DNA from: Elusimicrobiota bacterium
Lineage (GTDB): Bacteria > Elusimicrobiota > UBA5214 > JBBAAG01
NCBI GenBank assembly: GCA_041658405.1
Contig: JBBAAG010000065.1
Coordinates: forward strand, 1 to 18,182
DNA: 18,182 bases
Direction of reading: 5' to 3'
Shown: positions 7,664-15,839 of the stretch, piece after piece
Layout: every line of letters starts with the position of its first letter
Numbering within the stretch: the first letter of the stretch is position 1
The notes under the pieces: model-generated
Databases searched by the model: none
The model's input: the letters and a program-made list of their open reading frames with translations, nothing else
Told to the model about the DNA's origin: nothing
Translations under genes and position numbers: made by a program

Positions 7664-9691
7664 TTAGCGATAAGGATACCATTCAAGTTCGCTGGAAGTA
7701 TCATATCTTGCGCCTGTATTACTCATATGCGCCTTTAAATCAATAGAAAACCAGAACTCATTCACTAACGCGCGTTGACGGTAATACAACCTAACGATCC
7801 AGCAGTGCAGGTCACGGGTGATACCGATTTCCTGTTCCGCAGGAGGGTAAATATTTAGAACAGGCGAGGTCGGAAAGTTTGTCATCCCCTGCCTCAGAAC
7901 TAACCGCAGGAACCACTGATCCCAGAGGTTTAGCTTCAACGCAGCCCATAGGTTTGCGGTATCCACGGGAATTACCGGTAATTCTACGGCAGGGCTGAAC
8001 ACATAACTCATCCCGAGATTAAAATTACTCCCAAACCGCCTACCCACAAGAAAATCAGCTTGAATAAACCCCACCCGCCCGGTATACAAATCATAACTGT
8101 TCTGCAATGTCACGTCGAGCCCGCGCATAAAATTGAATCTCCAGCTTGCATTCAGAACCGACCATGACGAGGATAACACATCGTACTGCGTATTAATCAA
8201 AACATCACCGATATACCCGAACCTTATCATACTGGAAAGAGGTACGACACTGCGGGTAATTATACTTGACACCTGATGCTCATAATTAATCCCGGTATCC
8301 AGAGTTACATACCGGCCCAAAGAACTCCTGAGTGACACCCCGCCGTAATCATACCCCAAGGATACCGGTGTCTGGACAGTACTCGAAACCTTATCCTGCC
8401 AATTATACCTCACCCCAAAATTCTCGTATAACGTAAACTTTTTAAATAACCGCATATTATGATTAAACTCAACTACCGGGCTTACTGAATTAATATAACA
8501 CCCTGCGGTATTTGAATATGCATTACTAAAATTCATTGCGGTAGTATACCTCAACGGCAGATTAAACACATTCCGCGGCTGCGTACTAAAACTCAACCCC
8601 GGCGATGATAATGTACTAACCTCATACGTTTTCTTAAGTACATCCCAATACCTTTGCTCATCGTAAAACATCCGCAGTGTATACCACGCACTGTTATAAG
8701 TCAACGACAGGTTTGACCCTATATTACGGTTAACCCGCAACCAGCTATCCCGTACGTATGTATCATTAAACCCTTCATCACTAAAATAACTTGCATCCGT
8801 TGTGAACACCAACCCACGGGTAAGCTCCTGCCAGTGTTTGAACAACACATTACCTCTTTTTAGGAGTGTATCCCGTTCGTCTATGTAGTACCCGTAAACT
8901 GACCCTTTCATCCCGCCGTTAAAAATATTTGGAATGTCATAACTCATCTCCCCGCCGATACCGTTACCTTTATTGGCATACATGTCCACTAACAACTTTG
9001 TGTAGGTATGATCAATCAACGGATACCCTATCCGTGTCCGCAAGTACGCGCCCTCCACCCCGCCGTACCCGGGATAAAGTTCAACATTAATATGCTTACC
9101 CTTTAATGACCTATAATAAAACGGTAAATAAAACACCGGGATGTTTCGTATATACAATACAGTCCCCGCCGCCATCATTTTATCGTCATACACAAGTGAC
9201 AATTTATCAGTTTTTAAGTAATAATGCGGCTTCTCCGCATCACACGTTGTGAATAATGTATTCTTAGTATTCAACGTTTTAACATCCGGCTTTTCCGTTG
9301 TTTCAGCAGAAATCATCCAGGGCGGCACCGTAATTTTTAACCCGTAAATCACCCCGCTGCTTAAGGACATATCATACACCGTTTTTTCTGCAACAATAGT
9401 ATTCTTACCCTCAACAATCGTCACCGCACCCGTTGCGATCACAATTTTTGTATCGATATTAAACACCGCGTGGCCCGCATCAATTTTTGTCTCACCGTAT
9501 GAAAGCTTAACCTTCCCCTCGGCGTTAACATTATTTGTTGCATTATCATAGACTACGCCATCCGCACTGAACCGCATTTCTTCCGCACGGGCAACAACAC
9601 TTCCCGCAGTGCATAATATTCCCGCCGCTAAAACTACCAAGAACATTAACCTCTGCACCCAAAATATTGTTTTCATATAAGCATCAATCAT
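7664..9691 (-). CDS. lptD: LPS-assembly outer-membrane protein LptD (OstA/Imp)
   Basis: LptD inserts lipopolysaccharide into the outer leaflet of the outer membrane as the terminal part of the Lpt bridge. This 675-residue protein starts with a signal peptide (charged start, hydrophobic core about 15-30, AxA-type site VARA|EE after residue 36). A periplasmic OstA/LptA-like beta-jellyroll follows (about 39-145: VVYDNATNNVNAEGKVKL and repeats), then FTTCDAEKPHYYLKTDKL (147-164), NIPVFYLPFYY (183-193) and a long beta-barrel rich in alternating aromatic residues. Near the end RDLHCWIV (626-633) and NEFWFSIDLKA (644-654) match the family's C-terminal signature. Cysteines of the mature protein are only C150, C398 and C630. 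It is shorter than the E. coli protein (about 780). The ATG overlaps the folC stop as ATGA, with AGGGA close by. An in-frame ATG at 9676 is the alternative start. Confidence 0.93.
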   Translation of the reverse strand: MIDAYMKTIFWVQRLMFLVVLAAGILCTAGSVVARAEEMRFSADGVVYDNATNNVNAEGKVKLSYGETKIDAGHAVFNIDTKIVIATGAVTIVEGKNTIVAEKTVYDMSLSSGVIYGLKITVPPWMISAETTEKPDVKTLNTKNTLFTTCDAEKPHYYLKTDKLSLVYDDKMMAAGTVLYIRNIPVFYLPFYYRSLKGKHINVELYPGYGGVEGAYLRTRIGYPLIDHTYTKLLVDMYANKGNGIGGEMSYDIPNIFNGGMKGSVYGYYIDERDTLLKRGNVLFKHWQELTRGLVFTTDASYFSDEGFNDTYVRDSWLRVNRNIGSNLSLTYNSAWYTLRMFYDEQRYWDVLKKTYEVSTLSSPGLSFSTQPRNVFNLPLRYTTAMNFSNAYSNTAGCYINSVSPVVEFNHNMRLFKKFTLYENFGVRYNWQDKVSSTVQTPVSLGYDYGGVSLRSSLGRYVTLDTGINYEHQVSSIITRSVVPLSSMIRFGYIGDVLINTQYDVLSSSWSVLNASWRFNFMRGLDVTLQNSYDLYTGRVGFIQADFLVGRRFGSNFNLGMSYVFSPAVELPVIPVDTANLWAALKLNLWDQWFLRLVLRQGMTNFPTSPVLNIYPPAEQEIGITRDLHCWIVRLYYRQRALVNEFWFSIDLKAHMSNTGARYDTSSELEWYPYR

Positions 9692-10953
9692 ATCCCTACT
9701 AACTCTTTAACTTCCGCTACGGTATAAAACGACCCGGTAACAACCACCACTGCGTTCTTGACATAACACTTCCCCGCTGCAGCGTACACCGCGTCCTCTA
9801 TATTATCCGAAATAACAATATCGCGGATACCTTTACGGTATAACACCTTTGCAACCTCATTAACATCGGCACTCCGCGGTGTTTTAAGATTACAGAGGAT
9901 ATACTTAACCCCGTTGTTCTTAAGGAGCACATCCCCGATCCGTTCAATATCCTTATCCTTCAATACACCGAAGATAATAACCTTTTTTTTGTTCTTATAA
10001 AACTTTTCTAGAGCCTGCATTAACATACCCAACGCATCACTGTTATGGCTTATATCGAAGACAAACCTAATCTTTTTATGCCGGTACCCCACAACCTTTT
10101 CTTCAAACCTGCCGGGTATACTTGCTGACTCAATCCCGTGTTTAATAATATTCTGCGGTATAATAATATTATACTTCTCCAAAGCATTAATAGTTTTTAC
10201 CGCAACCGCAGCATTAATCTTCTGTACATCACCCTTAATCCCAGGTACCACACCGTGAACTACCCCAAAATCCTTATCAAAAATATACAAGTCATTCCCA
10301 AGTTTTTTTGCAATACGTTTAATTACTTTCGCAGCATCACTTGGCAACGCACCTGTGACGGTAATACCTCCGCGTTTGATAATCCCAGCTTTTTCTTTTG
10401 CAATGGCGGATAATGTATTACCCAGAAGATACGTATGCTCATAACTTATACTTGTGATAACAGCCACCAGCGGTGGAGTAATAACATTTGTAGCATCCAA
10501 CCTACCCCCCAGCCCTGTTTCCAGAACAACAAAATCCGCTTGTTTTTCAGCGTAGTACACAAACGCAAGTAATGTAAGAAATTCAAAATATGTTAAATAC
10601 CACTTTTTAGCATGACGATAATATTTGAATACCAACGCAGCAAACTCATTTTTTGTGATAACACAATTATTATATGCTACGCGTTCACGCACATCTAAGA
10701 TATGCGGAGAGGTATACAGCCCGACGTTAAACCCTGAATGAAAAAGCACGTTACTCACATACGCGCAGACCGAACCTTTACCGTTAGACCCCGCGATATG
10801 AATGGCTTTAAACCGGCGTTCCGGATTTCCTAACTCTTTCAGCGCTCCGCGTATCCGTACCAACCCGAACTTCATTGAGTACAGCCCAAAACTATCCAAT
10901 AACTTCAGAGCAGACTCATAACTTCCTTGGCGGTTAAGTTTAAGATTTGCCAT
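9688..10953 (-). CDS. folC: bifunctional folylpolyglutamate synthase / dihydrofolate synthase
   Basis: This is an ATP-dependent ligase of the Mur/FolC family that adds glutamate to dihydropteroate and/or folates. Its 421 residues fit the family. It has the P-loop GSNGKGS (55-61), YTSPHI (80-85), ETGLGGRLDATN (145-156), SISYEHTYLLGNTLSAIAKEKAG (168-190, containing the metal- and ATP-site segment), GDVQKINAAVA (241-251), PGRFE (280-284) and, in the C-terminal glutamate-binding domain, FDISHNSDA (299-307), IIFGVLKDKD (326-335) and VVTGSFYTVAEV (404-415). Several consensus motifs are altered (AGTNGKGS to AGSNGKGS; DHxxxLG to EHTYLLG; the usual histidine before Q244 is valine), yet the order is intact. 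It lies 18 bases after accD without a visible Shine-Dalgarno sequence, and overlaps lptD by 4 bases. Confidence 0.92.
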   Translation of the reverse strand: MANLKLNRQGSYESALKLLDSFGLYSMKFGLVRIRGALKELGNPERRFKAIHIAGSNGKGSVCAYVSNVLFHSGFNVGLYTSPHILDVRERVAYNNCVITKNEFAALVFKYYRHAKKWYLTYFEFLTLLAFVYYAEKQADFVVLETGLGGRLDATNVITPPLVAVITSISYEHTYLLGNTLSAIAKEKAGIIKRGGITVTGALPSDAAKVIKRIAKKLGNDLYIFDKDFGVVHGVVPGIKGDVQKINAAVAVKTINALEKYNIIIPQNIIKHGIESASIPGRFEEKVVGYRHKKIRFVFDISHNSDALGMLMQALEKFYKNKKKVIIFGVLKDKDIERIGDVLLKNNGVKYILCNLKTPRSADVNEVAKVLYRKGIRDIVISDNIEDAVYAAAGKCYVKNAVVVVTGSFYTVAEVKELVGI

Positions 10954-10971
10954 TAATTAAAACAGGAATAA

Positions 10972-11919
10972 TTACTGTTTCGCTACCGGCTTAGCCAGCA
11001 TATATCCCAACAGCCTGTGCAATGCAGCCTTAAGTTCTTTTCTGGGAATAATAATATCCACCAACCCATGCTCAAGTGAAAATTCAGCGCTCTGGAACCC
11101 CGGCGGCAATTTCTGCCGTATTGTCTGCTCAATAACCACAGGCCCTGCAAAACCAATAAATGCCCCGGGCTCGCCTATATTAACATCTCCAAGCATTGCA
11201 AACGATGCAGTCACCCCACCCGAGGTAGGGTCAACCATCACAGAAATATACGGCAGTTTATGACGCGACAAATTCCCGATTGCAGCTGACGTTTTTGCCA
11301 TCTGCATTAACGACAAAATACCTTCCTGCATCCTTGCCCCGCCTGATGCGGATACAATGACCACCGGCATTTTTTTGAGGATAGATTTTTCAACGAGCCT
11401 AGCTATTTTTTCACCCATAACACTACCCATACTACCGCCCTGGAAATAAAAATCCAGAACCCCGATCCCTACTTTAACCCCGCTGAGTTCACATTCCCCG
11501 GTTACTACCGCTTCATTAAGCCCAGTTTTTTTTTGTTCTGACTTCAATTTATCAGCATACGGCTTTTTTTCGGGATACGACAAAAAGTTCAGGATATCAA
11601 CCGGCATGATATCCGGATCATACTCCTTAAAAGTTCCCTCATCAGCAAGCATTTTGATACGTTCATGAGCCTTCATCCTGAAATAATACCCGCATTTAGG
11701 GCATACCTTAAGATTATCCTCAAGTTCCTTATTATAAATTATCTCTTCACACTTCTTACACTTAACCCACAACCCGTCGGGCATACCCTTACCCTGCTGT
11801 TGCGGCGGTTGCTGCTGCACCGGCACTACTGGCTGAGTATTATCAGCAATACTACCCGCCGGGGTTTGTACCACCACTTTTTCTTTATTCTCAGGATTCT
11901 CAGTCTTAATTTTCAGCAT
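10972..11919 (-). CDS. accD: acetyl-CoA carboxylase carboxyltransferase subunit beta
   Basis: AccD pairs with AccA to transfer the carboxyl group from biotin to acetyl-CoA, giving malonyl-CoA for fatty acid synthesis. The 315-residue protein has a four-cysteine zinc ribbon (C54, C57, C73, C76 in CKKC and CPKC), then the crotonase-fold domain with VGIGVLDFYFQGGSMG (about 149-164), SASGGARMQEG (190-200) and DPTSGGVTASF (about 228-238). The first 45 residues are an extra low-complexity tail with QQQPPQQQ at 35-42. The ribbon domain begins near MPDGLW (46-51), equivalent to the start of most AccD proteins. I keep the upstream ATG because AGGTG sits 8 bases before it and a promoter lies about 55 bases upstream. 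A start at the ATG at 11784 (270 residues) remains possible, with AAGGG close by. No accA is in the window. Confidence 0.95.
   Translation of the reverse strand: MLKIKTENPENKEKVVVQTPAGSIADNTQPVVPVQQQPPQQQGKGMPDGLWVKCKKCEEIIYNKELEDNLKVCPKCGYYFRMKAHERIKMLADEGTFKEYDPDIMPVDILNFLSYPEKKPYADKLKSEQKKTGLNEAVVTGECELSGVKVGIGVLDFYFQGGSMGSVMGEKIARLVEKSILKKMPVVIVSASGGARMQEGILSLMQMAKTSAAIGNLSRHKLPYISVMVDPTSGGVTASFAMLGDVNIGEPGAFIGFAGPVVIEQTIRQKLPPGFQSAEFSLEHGLVDIIIPRKELKAALHRLLGYMLAKPVAKQ
11794..11817 (-). repeat. mirror-symmetric CAG/CAA/CCG codon run in accD
   Basis: Eight codons, CAG CAG CAA CCG CCG CAA CAG CAG on the coding strand, encode QQQPPQQQ (residues 35-42) in the N-terminal tail of AccD. The codon order reads the same from both ends. 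The run is a low-complexity linker and a plausible site for slippage changes in length. Confidence 0.75.
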
Positions 11920-11972
11920 AATAACATCACCTCTTATACAATAATCAATCTCAGCATCAAACTACTATATTT

Positions 11973-12009
11973 ATTATATATTATAACCCAACACCACTGT
12001 AATTATCAA
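11973..12009 (-). promoter_or_regulatory. sigma70-type promoter upstream of accD, with two overlapping -10 candidates
   Basis: The 96-base AT-rich gap between trpA and accD carries -35 TTGATA (12009 to 12004, five of six consensus bases) and -10 TATAAT (11985 to 11980, perfect) with an 18-base spacer on the minus strand. A second perfect TATAAT follows at 11978 to 11973, but without a good -35 at the right distance. Initiation near 11973 would leave a leader of roughly 55 bases with AGGTG before the accD ATG. No terminator hairpin for trpA is visible, so this is probably an internal promoter for accD-folC-lptD. Confidence 0.62.
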
Positions 12010-12015
12010 CCTATA

Positions 12016-12807
12016 CTATAACACAGCCTTCATCTTATTGATATACCGCGACAATGCAGGATATAGTTTTCGGGTATCACCATACTTATTAATAATCTTA
12101 ATCACCGCACTGCCGATAATCACTCCGTCGATATACTTCTTGACGGATAAAACATGTTCCGGCTTCGAAATCCCAAACCCTATACACAACGGCTTATCCG
12201 TACACTTTCTTAATTTTTGTAGATTCCCCAGTAATTCCGCAGGTAAGCCATTCTTCGCGCCGGTAACACCTGTGAGGGTAACAACATAGACAAACCCCCT
12301 GCTTTTTCTGCAGATATCCTTCGCACGTTTCTCCGGTGTAGTCGGGGTTACCATCTGAATAAACGCCAACCCGCACCTAGCTGCCTGAACAGAAAACCCG
12401 CGGTTTTCCTCTAACGGCAGATCAGGAACAATAAGACCGTCAACCCCCGCGGATGAAAGTTCATGGAACAACTCTTTCCCGCGATGGAACAATACGTTAT
12501 AATAAGTCATCACCACCAGCGGAGTATCAATTTGCCGGCGTAACCGTTTCACTAACGCCAAAAACTTTGCGTAATCCACCCCGTGTTCCAACGCCTTAAA
12601 CGACGACGCCTGAATCACCGGGCCATCAGCGATGGGGTCTGAGAACGGCATCCCGAGTTCAATGATATCCGCACCGGAGGAAGACAGTGTTTTTACAATA
12701 CGTTCCGTTGCAGAAACTCCGGGATTTCCTACGGTAACGTATATCACCAACGCCTTCCGCCCGGATTTCCTGAGAGCCTTAAACTTATTCTCCAGCCTAT
12801 TATTCAT
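12016..12807 (-). CDS. trpA: tryptophan synthase alpha subunit
   Basis: TrpA cleaves indole-3-glycerol phosphate to indole and glyceraldehyde-3-phosphate and passes indole to TrpB. At 263 residues it is of normal length for this TIM barrel. The catalytic residues E50 and D61 lie in IIELGMPFSDPIADGPVIQ (48-66), matching E49 and D60 of the Salmonella enzyme. Further family segments are MTYYNVLFHRG (99-109), GVDGLIVPDLPLEE, VTLTGVTGA (about 176-184) and GFGISKPEH (about 210-218) with IIGSAVIKII (phosphate binding). It starts 6 bases after trpB ends, with no strong Shine-Dalgarno sequence, so translation is probably coupled. It ends with TAG just before the accD promoter gap. The common YITAGDP motif is YVTVGNP here, a mild change. 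Confidence 0.96.
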   Translation of the reverse strand: MNNRLENKFKALRKSGRKALVIYVTVGNPGVSATERIVKTLSSSGADIIELGMPFSDPIADGPVIQASSFKALEHGVDYAKFLALVKRLRRQIDTPLVVMTYYNVLFHRGKELFHELSSAGVDGLIVPDLPLEENRGFSVQAARCGLAFIQMVTPTTPEKRAKDICRKSRGFVYVVTLTGVTGAKNGLPAELLGNLQKLRKCTDKPLCIGFGISKPEHVLSVKKYIDGVIIGSAVIKIINKYGDTRKLYPALSRYINKMKAVL

Positions 12808-12813
12808 AAACCA

Positions 12814-13995
12814 TTATTTCCGTGCCTTATAATTCATCACAACCTCAATATCCTTATCCCCTCTTCCGGAGACACACACCACAACGATATCTTTAGGCTT
12901 AAACCTTTTTTTCATCTTCATCAACTGTGCGACTGCGTGTGAAGACTCTAACGCAGGGATAATGCCTTCCATACGTGACAACAACTTAAACGCTTCCACC
13001 GCCTCATCATCTGTTATTGACACATACTCCGCACGCCCTGAAGCTTTATAAAACGCATGTTCAGGCCCGACCCCCGGATAGTCCAACCCCGCTGCGATTG
13101 AATGCGCGGGTGCGATCTGCCCATCCTTATCCTGCAAGATCAGCGTCTTAGTTCCATGCAGGACACCGGCCTTCCCTTGCGTTAAACTCGCGGAATGCAT
13201 CCCGGTGTGTAACCCCTTCCCCGCAGCTTCGACCCCCACCATTTTTACTTTACGGTCATTATAGAACGGTGAGAATAAACCAATAGAATTTGACCCTCCG
13301 CCAACACAGGCAAGAAGATAATCCGGCAACCTGCCTTCAGCATCCTGTATTTGCGACTTAACCTCATTCCCGATAACCGACTGGAAATCACGTACGATCA
13401 ACGGATACGGATGCGGCCCTATAGCAGAACCTATAAGATAATAAGTTGACCTTACATTTGTCACCCAGTCACGTAGAGCTTCATTAATCGCATCCTTAAG
13501 TGTTTGTGTCCCGCTTATTACTGCCCGAACTTCGGTACCTAAGATCTTCATACGTTCAACATTAACACTCTGCCGTACAACATCTGTTGAGCCCATATAC
13601 ACTACGCATTCCAACCCAAATAACGCAGCAGCAGTTGCGGTAGCAACCCCGTGTTGTCCCGCACCGGTCTCCGCGATAATACGTTTTTTCCCGAGTTTAC
13701 GTGCGAGTAAGATCTGCCCAAGCGTATTATTAATCTTATGACTCCCCGTATGCGCGAGGTCTTCGCGTTTAAGGTAAACTTTAACCCCAACCAACGCGGA
13801 TAATCTTTTCGCGTGATACAACGGTGTCGCACGCCCGGCATAGGTTTTGTTATACTCCCGTACTTCATCCCAAAACCTGCGGCCTGGCTTTAACTTATGA
13901 TACTCCACCCCTAACGCCGCGACTGATGCCACTAACGTTTCCGGCATAAACATCCCGCCGAACAGGCCATAGTATCCTTTACTATTTGGCAGCAT
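12814..13995 (-). CDS. trpB: tryptophan synthase beta subunit
   Basis: TrpB condenses indole with L-serine using pyridoxal phosphate, in complex with TrpA. The 393 residues match the standard TrpB1 type. Visible are YYGLFGGMFMPETL (8-21), KREDLAHTGSHKINN (76-90) with the PLP-binding K87, ETGAGQHGVATA (109-120) with the catalytic E109, the GGGSN phosphate-binding loop (about 233-237), HSASLTQGKAGVLHG (the COMM-proximal region near 275-289), LESSHAVA (about 350-357) and CVSGRGDKD near the C-terminus. The conserved N-terminal YYG-FGG-F-PE segment supports this start although the nearest AGGA lies about 15 bases upstream, which suggests coupling to hisB, whose stop is 6 bases away. The companion trpA follows after 6 bases. 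Confidence 0.97.
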   Translation of the reverse strand: MLPNSKGYYGLFGGMFMPETLVASVAALGVEYHKLKPGRRFWDEVREYNKTYAGRATPLYHAKRLSALVGVKVYLKREDLAHTGSHKINNTLGQILLARKLGKKRIIAETGAGQHGVATATAAALFGLECVVYMGSTDVVRQSVNVERMKILGTEVRAVISGTQTLKDAINEALRDWVTNVRSTYYLIGSAIGPHPYPLIVRDFQSVIGNEVKSQIQDAEGRLPDYLLACVGGGSNSIGLFSPFYNDRKVKMVGVEAAGKGLHTGMHSASLTQGKAGVLHGTKTLILQDKDGQIAPAHSIAAGLDYPGVGPEHAFYKASGRAEYVSITDDEAVEAFKLLSRMEGIIPALESSHAVAQLMKMKKRFKPKDIVVVCVSGRGDKDIEVVMNYKARK

Positions 13996-14001
13996 AAAAA
14001 T

Positions 14002-14601
14002 TTATAATTTTCCTTTTGTCGATGGAATACCCTTAATTTTTGGATCAACACTAACCGCGGTATTAAGCGCTCGCCCTAACGCCTTAAACAACGCTTCTGA
14101 CATATGATGATTATTTTTCCCGTAAAACAATTTCGCGTGCAACGTAATCCCGGAGTTAACCGCGAACGCACGGAAATATTCTTCCACTAAATCAAAATCA
14201 AACCCCGCAGCCTTATTTTTTTTAAACTCAACATCCCACACAATAAACGGGCGGTTTGAAATATCAAGGCATACCATCCCCAGCGCTTCATCCATAGGAA
14301 CAACCGCCGTACCGTACCGTGTTATCCCGCGTTTATCCCCAAGCGCGAGTTTAAAAGCCTGCCCCATAACAATACCTATATCTTCAACAATATGATGATT
14401 ATCAACATCAGTATCCCCTCTAGCTTTTATAGTTAACCCGATCTTCCCGTGCACCGACATCAGCGTAAGCATATGGTCAATAAAAGGGACAGACGTGGAT
14501 ATCCTCCCCGCCAAAGGTGAAACATTATCCAGCTCCACCACCGCGGAAATCCGTGTTTCTTTAGTTTTGCGTTCCACTTTACCGATACGTTTTAGTGACA
14601 T
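14002..14601 (-). CDS. hisB: imidazoleglycerol-phosphate dehydratase
   Basis: This catalyses a late step of histidine synthesis, dehydration of imidazoleglycerol phosphate to imidazoleacetol phosphate at a di-manganese site. It is the monofunctional form (199 residues from this start), without the histidinol-phosphatase domain of the E. coli fusion. Conserved parts are VERKTKET near the N-terminus, FIDHMLTLMSVHG, the first metal motif DNHHIVEDIG, GDKRGITRYG, VPMDEALG, the second metal motif NNHHMSEALFKALGRAL and the terminal IPSTKGKL. I chose the ATG at 14601 because AGGAG (14616 to 14612) is 10 bases upstream of it but only 1 base from the ATG at 14610, which would add three residues. It lies between hisD (about 30 bases away) and trpB (6 bases). 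Confidence 0.94.
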   Translation of the reverse strand: MSLKRIGKVERKTKETRISAVVELDNVSPLAGRISTSVPFIDHMLTLMSVHGKIGLTIKARGDTDVDNHHIVEDIGIVMGQAFKLALGDKRGITRYGTAVVPMDEALGMVCLDISNRPFIVWDVEFKKNKAAGFDFDLVEEYFRAFAVNSGITLHAKLFYGKNNHHMSEALFKALGRALNTAVSVDPKIKGIPSTKGKL

Positions 14602-14611
14602 ACTGCGCATT

Positions 14612-14616
14612 CTCCT
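14612..14616 (-). promoter_or_regulatory. hisB ribosome binding site (decides start)
   Basis: AGGAG on the minus strand is followed after one base by an ATG (14610) and after ten bases by an in-frame ATG (14601). Normal spacing favours the second ATG as the hisB start. Confidence 0.6.
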
Positions 14617-14630
14617 GAAAATATAATTTC

Positions 14631-15839
14631 TTATTCTTCAAACCTAACTTCCACCGACTTTTTGTGATACCGCATCCCTTCGATCCCGGCAAGTACTGCC
14701 GCGATTTTACCGTCTGATATAAACCCCGGTTTTTCATATTTAATTATAGCTATGCGTTTAACAAAACTGTCAACCGACAACCCTGCATCAAACCGCGCGG
14801 AACCGCCGGTTGGAAGTACGTGTGACGGCCCGGCAACATAATCACCCATTGCAACAGTATTATACCTTCCTACAAACACAGCCCCGGCATTCCTTATTTT
14901 TGATACCAGCTCACCGCTTGATTTTGATAATATCAACAAATGTTCCGGCGCAAACTTATTAATTATCCCCGCCGCAGAGTTAATACTCCCGGCATACACT
15001 ATCTTCACCTGCCTCATATTATTTTTGGGTATTAACGTAGCAATTTTCTTACCCACCTTTTTGTTTGTAGCAATTACCACCGCCCGTGCAGCAGGATCAT
15101 GTTCAGCCTGAGCTAAAAGATCATAAGCAATACACTCAACCGTTTTATCATCAGCATAGTCAGTATAAACCACAACCTCACTTGGCCCTGCAAGCATATC
15201 AATCCCTACATCACCGTACACAACCTTTTTTGCAGCTGCAACAAAAACATTACCCGGCCCAACTATTTTATCAACTTTCGGGATAGTTGAAGTCCCGTAT
15301 GCCAACGCAGCAATTGCCTGTACCCCGCCGATACGGTAAATCTCATCCACCCCGCAGACATACGCCGCAGCGATTACTTCCGGAGTAAGTTTTTTTGAGG
15401 GTGATACCATAACAACCTTATCCACCCCGGCAACTTTTGCGGGGATAGCTGTCATCAATACCGTTGAAGGGTATGAATACAACCCGCCGGGAACATATAA
15501 CCCGACAGCCTCGATGGGCACAAACTTTTGTTCAATAACCACGCCTTTACGCTTAAACACCACCCCTACCCGTAATTGAGACAGATGATACTTCCAAACA
15601 TTCTGTACTGCTTTGTACAAAGCACTAAGATACTCCGGGGATACCAGCTTAACACTCGCCGTAATTTCTTTACGGGTAAGCCTAAACTTTGCAGGTAAAA
15701 CATTTATCCCGTCAAATTTACGGGTATACACCATCACAGCGCGATCCCCATCCTTTTTTACGCGCTCAATTATACGCCTGACACTATCCTCAACCTTATT
15801 ACTAACCATATTACCTTCTATACCTTTTAATATTTGCAC
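14631..15839 (-). CDS. hisD: histidinol dehydrogenase
   Basis: HisD carries out the last two oxidations of histidine synthesis, L-histidinol to L-histidine, with NAD+ and zinc. In this 402-residue reading the key segments are VPIEAVGLYVPGGLYSYPSTVLM (107-129), RIGGVQAIAALAYGT (169-183), KIVGPGNVFVAAAKK (191-205), DMLAGPSEV (214-222), the zinc ligands Q244 and H247 in LLAQAEHDP, catalytic E299 and H300 in FAPEHL, D333 in MGDYVAGPSHVLPTGGSARF, and H392 near the C-terminus. All expected active-site residues are present. The start is uncertain. A GTG at 15839 gives MQILKG, resembling the N-termini of many HisD proteins, and overlaps murA by 29 bases. An ATG at 15809 lies one base after the murA stop with AAGG close upstream and would shorten the protein by ten residues. 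Confidence 0.95.
   Translation of the reverse strand: MQILKGIEGNMVSNKVEDSVRRIIERVKKDGDRAVMVYTRKFDGINVLPAKFRLTRKEITASVKLVSPEYLSALYKAVQNVWKYHLSQLRVGVVFKRKGVVIEQKFVPIEAVGLYVPGGLYSYPSTVLMTAIPAKVAGVDKVVMVSPSKKLTPEVIAAAYVCGVDEIYRIGGVQAIAALAYGTSTIPKVDKIVGPGNVFVAAAKKVVYGDVGIDMLAGPSEVVVYTDYADDKTVECIAYDLLAQAEHDPAARAVVIATNKKVGKKIATLIPKNNMRQVKIVYAGSINSAAGIINKFAPEHLLILSKSSGELVSKIRNAGAVFVGRYNTVAMGDYVAGPSHVLPTGGSARFDAGLSVDSFVKRIAIIKYEKPGFISDGKIAAVLAGIEGMRYHKKSVEVRFEE

Noticed and set aside
9604..9620. Possible lipobox near C27 of LptD
   Set aside because: The residues before the cysteine are GIL, not the L-A/S-G/A pattern, and a good AxA cleavage site follows at 34-36.
11665..12021. Plus-strand open frame of 118 codons opposite the accD start and its promoter gap
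   Set aside because: It has long runs of leucine, histidine and isoleucine arising from the complement of Gln codons and AT-rich promoter DNA. No homology is recognisable.
12814..14601. trp or his leader peptide or T-box between hisB and trpB
   Set aside because: The gap is only 6 bases and hisD-hisB is about 30 bases, so there is no room for an attenuator or riboswitch.
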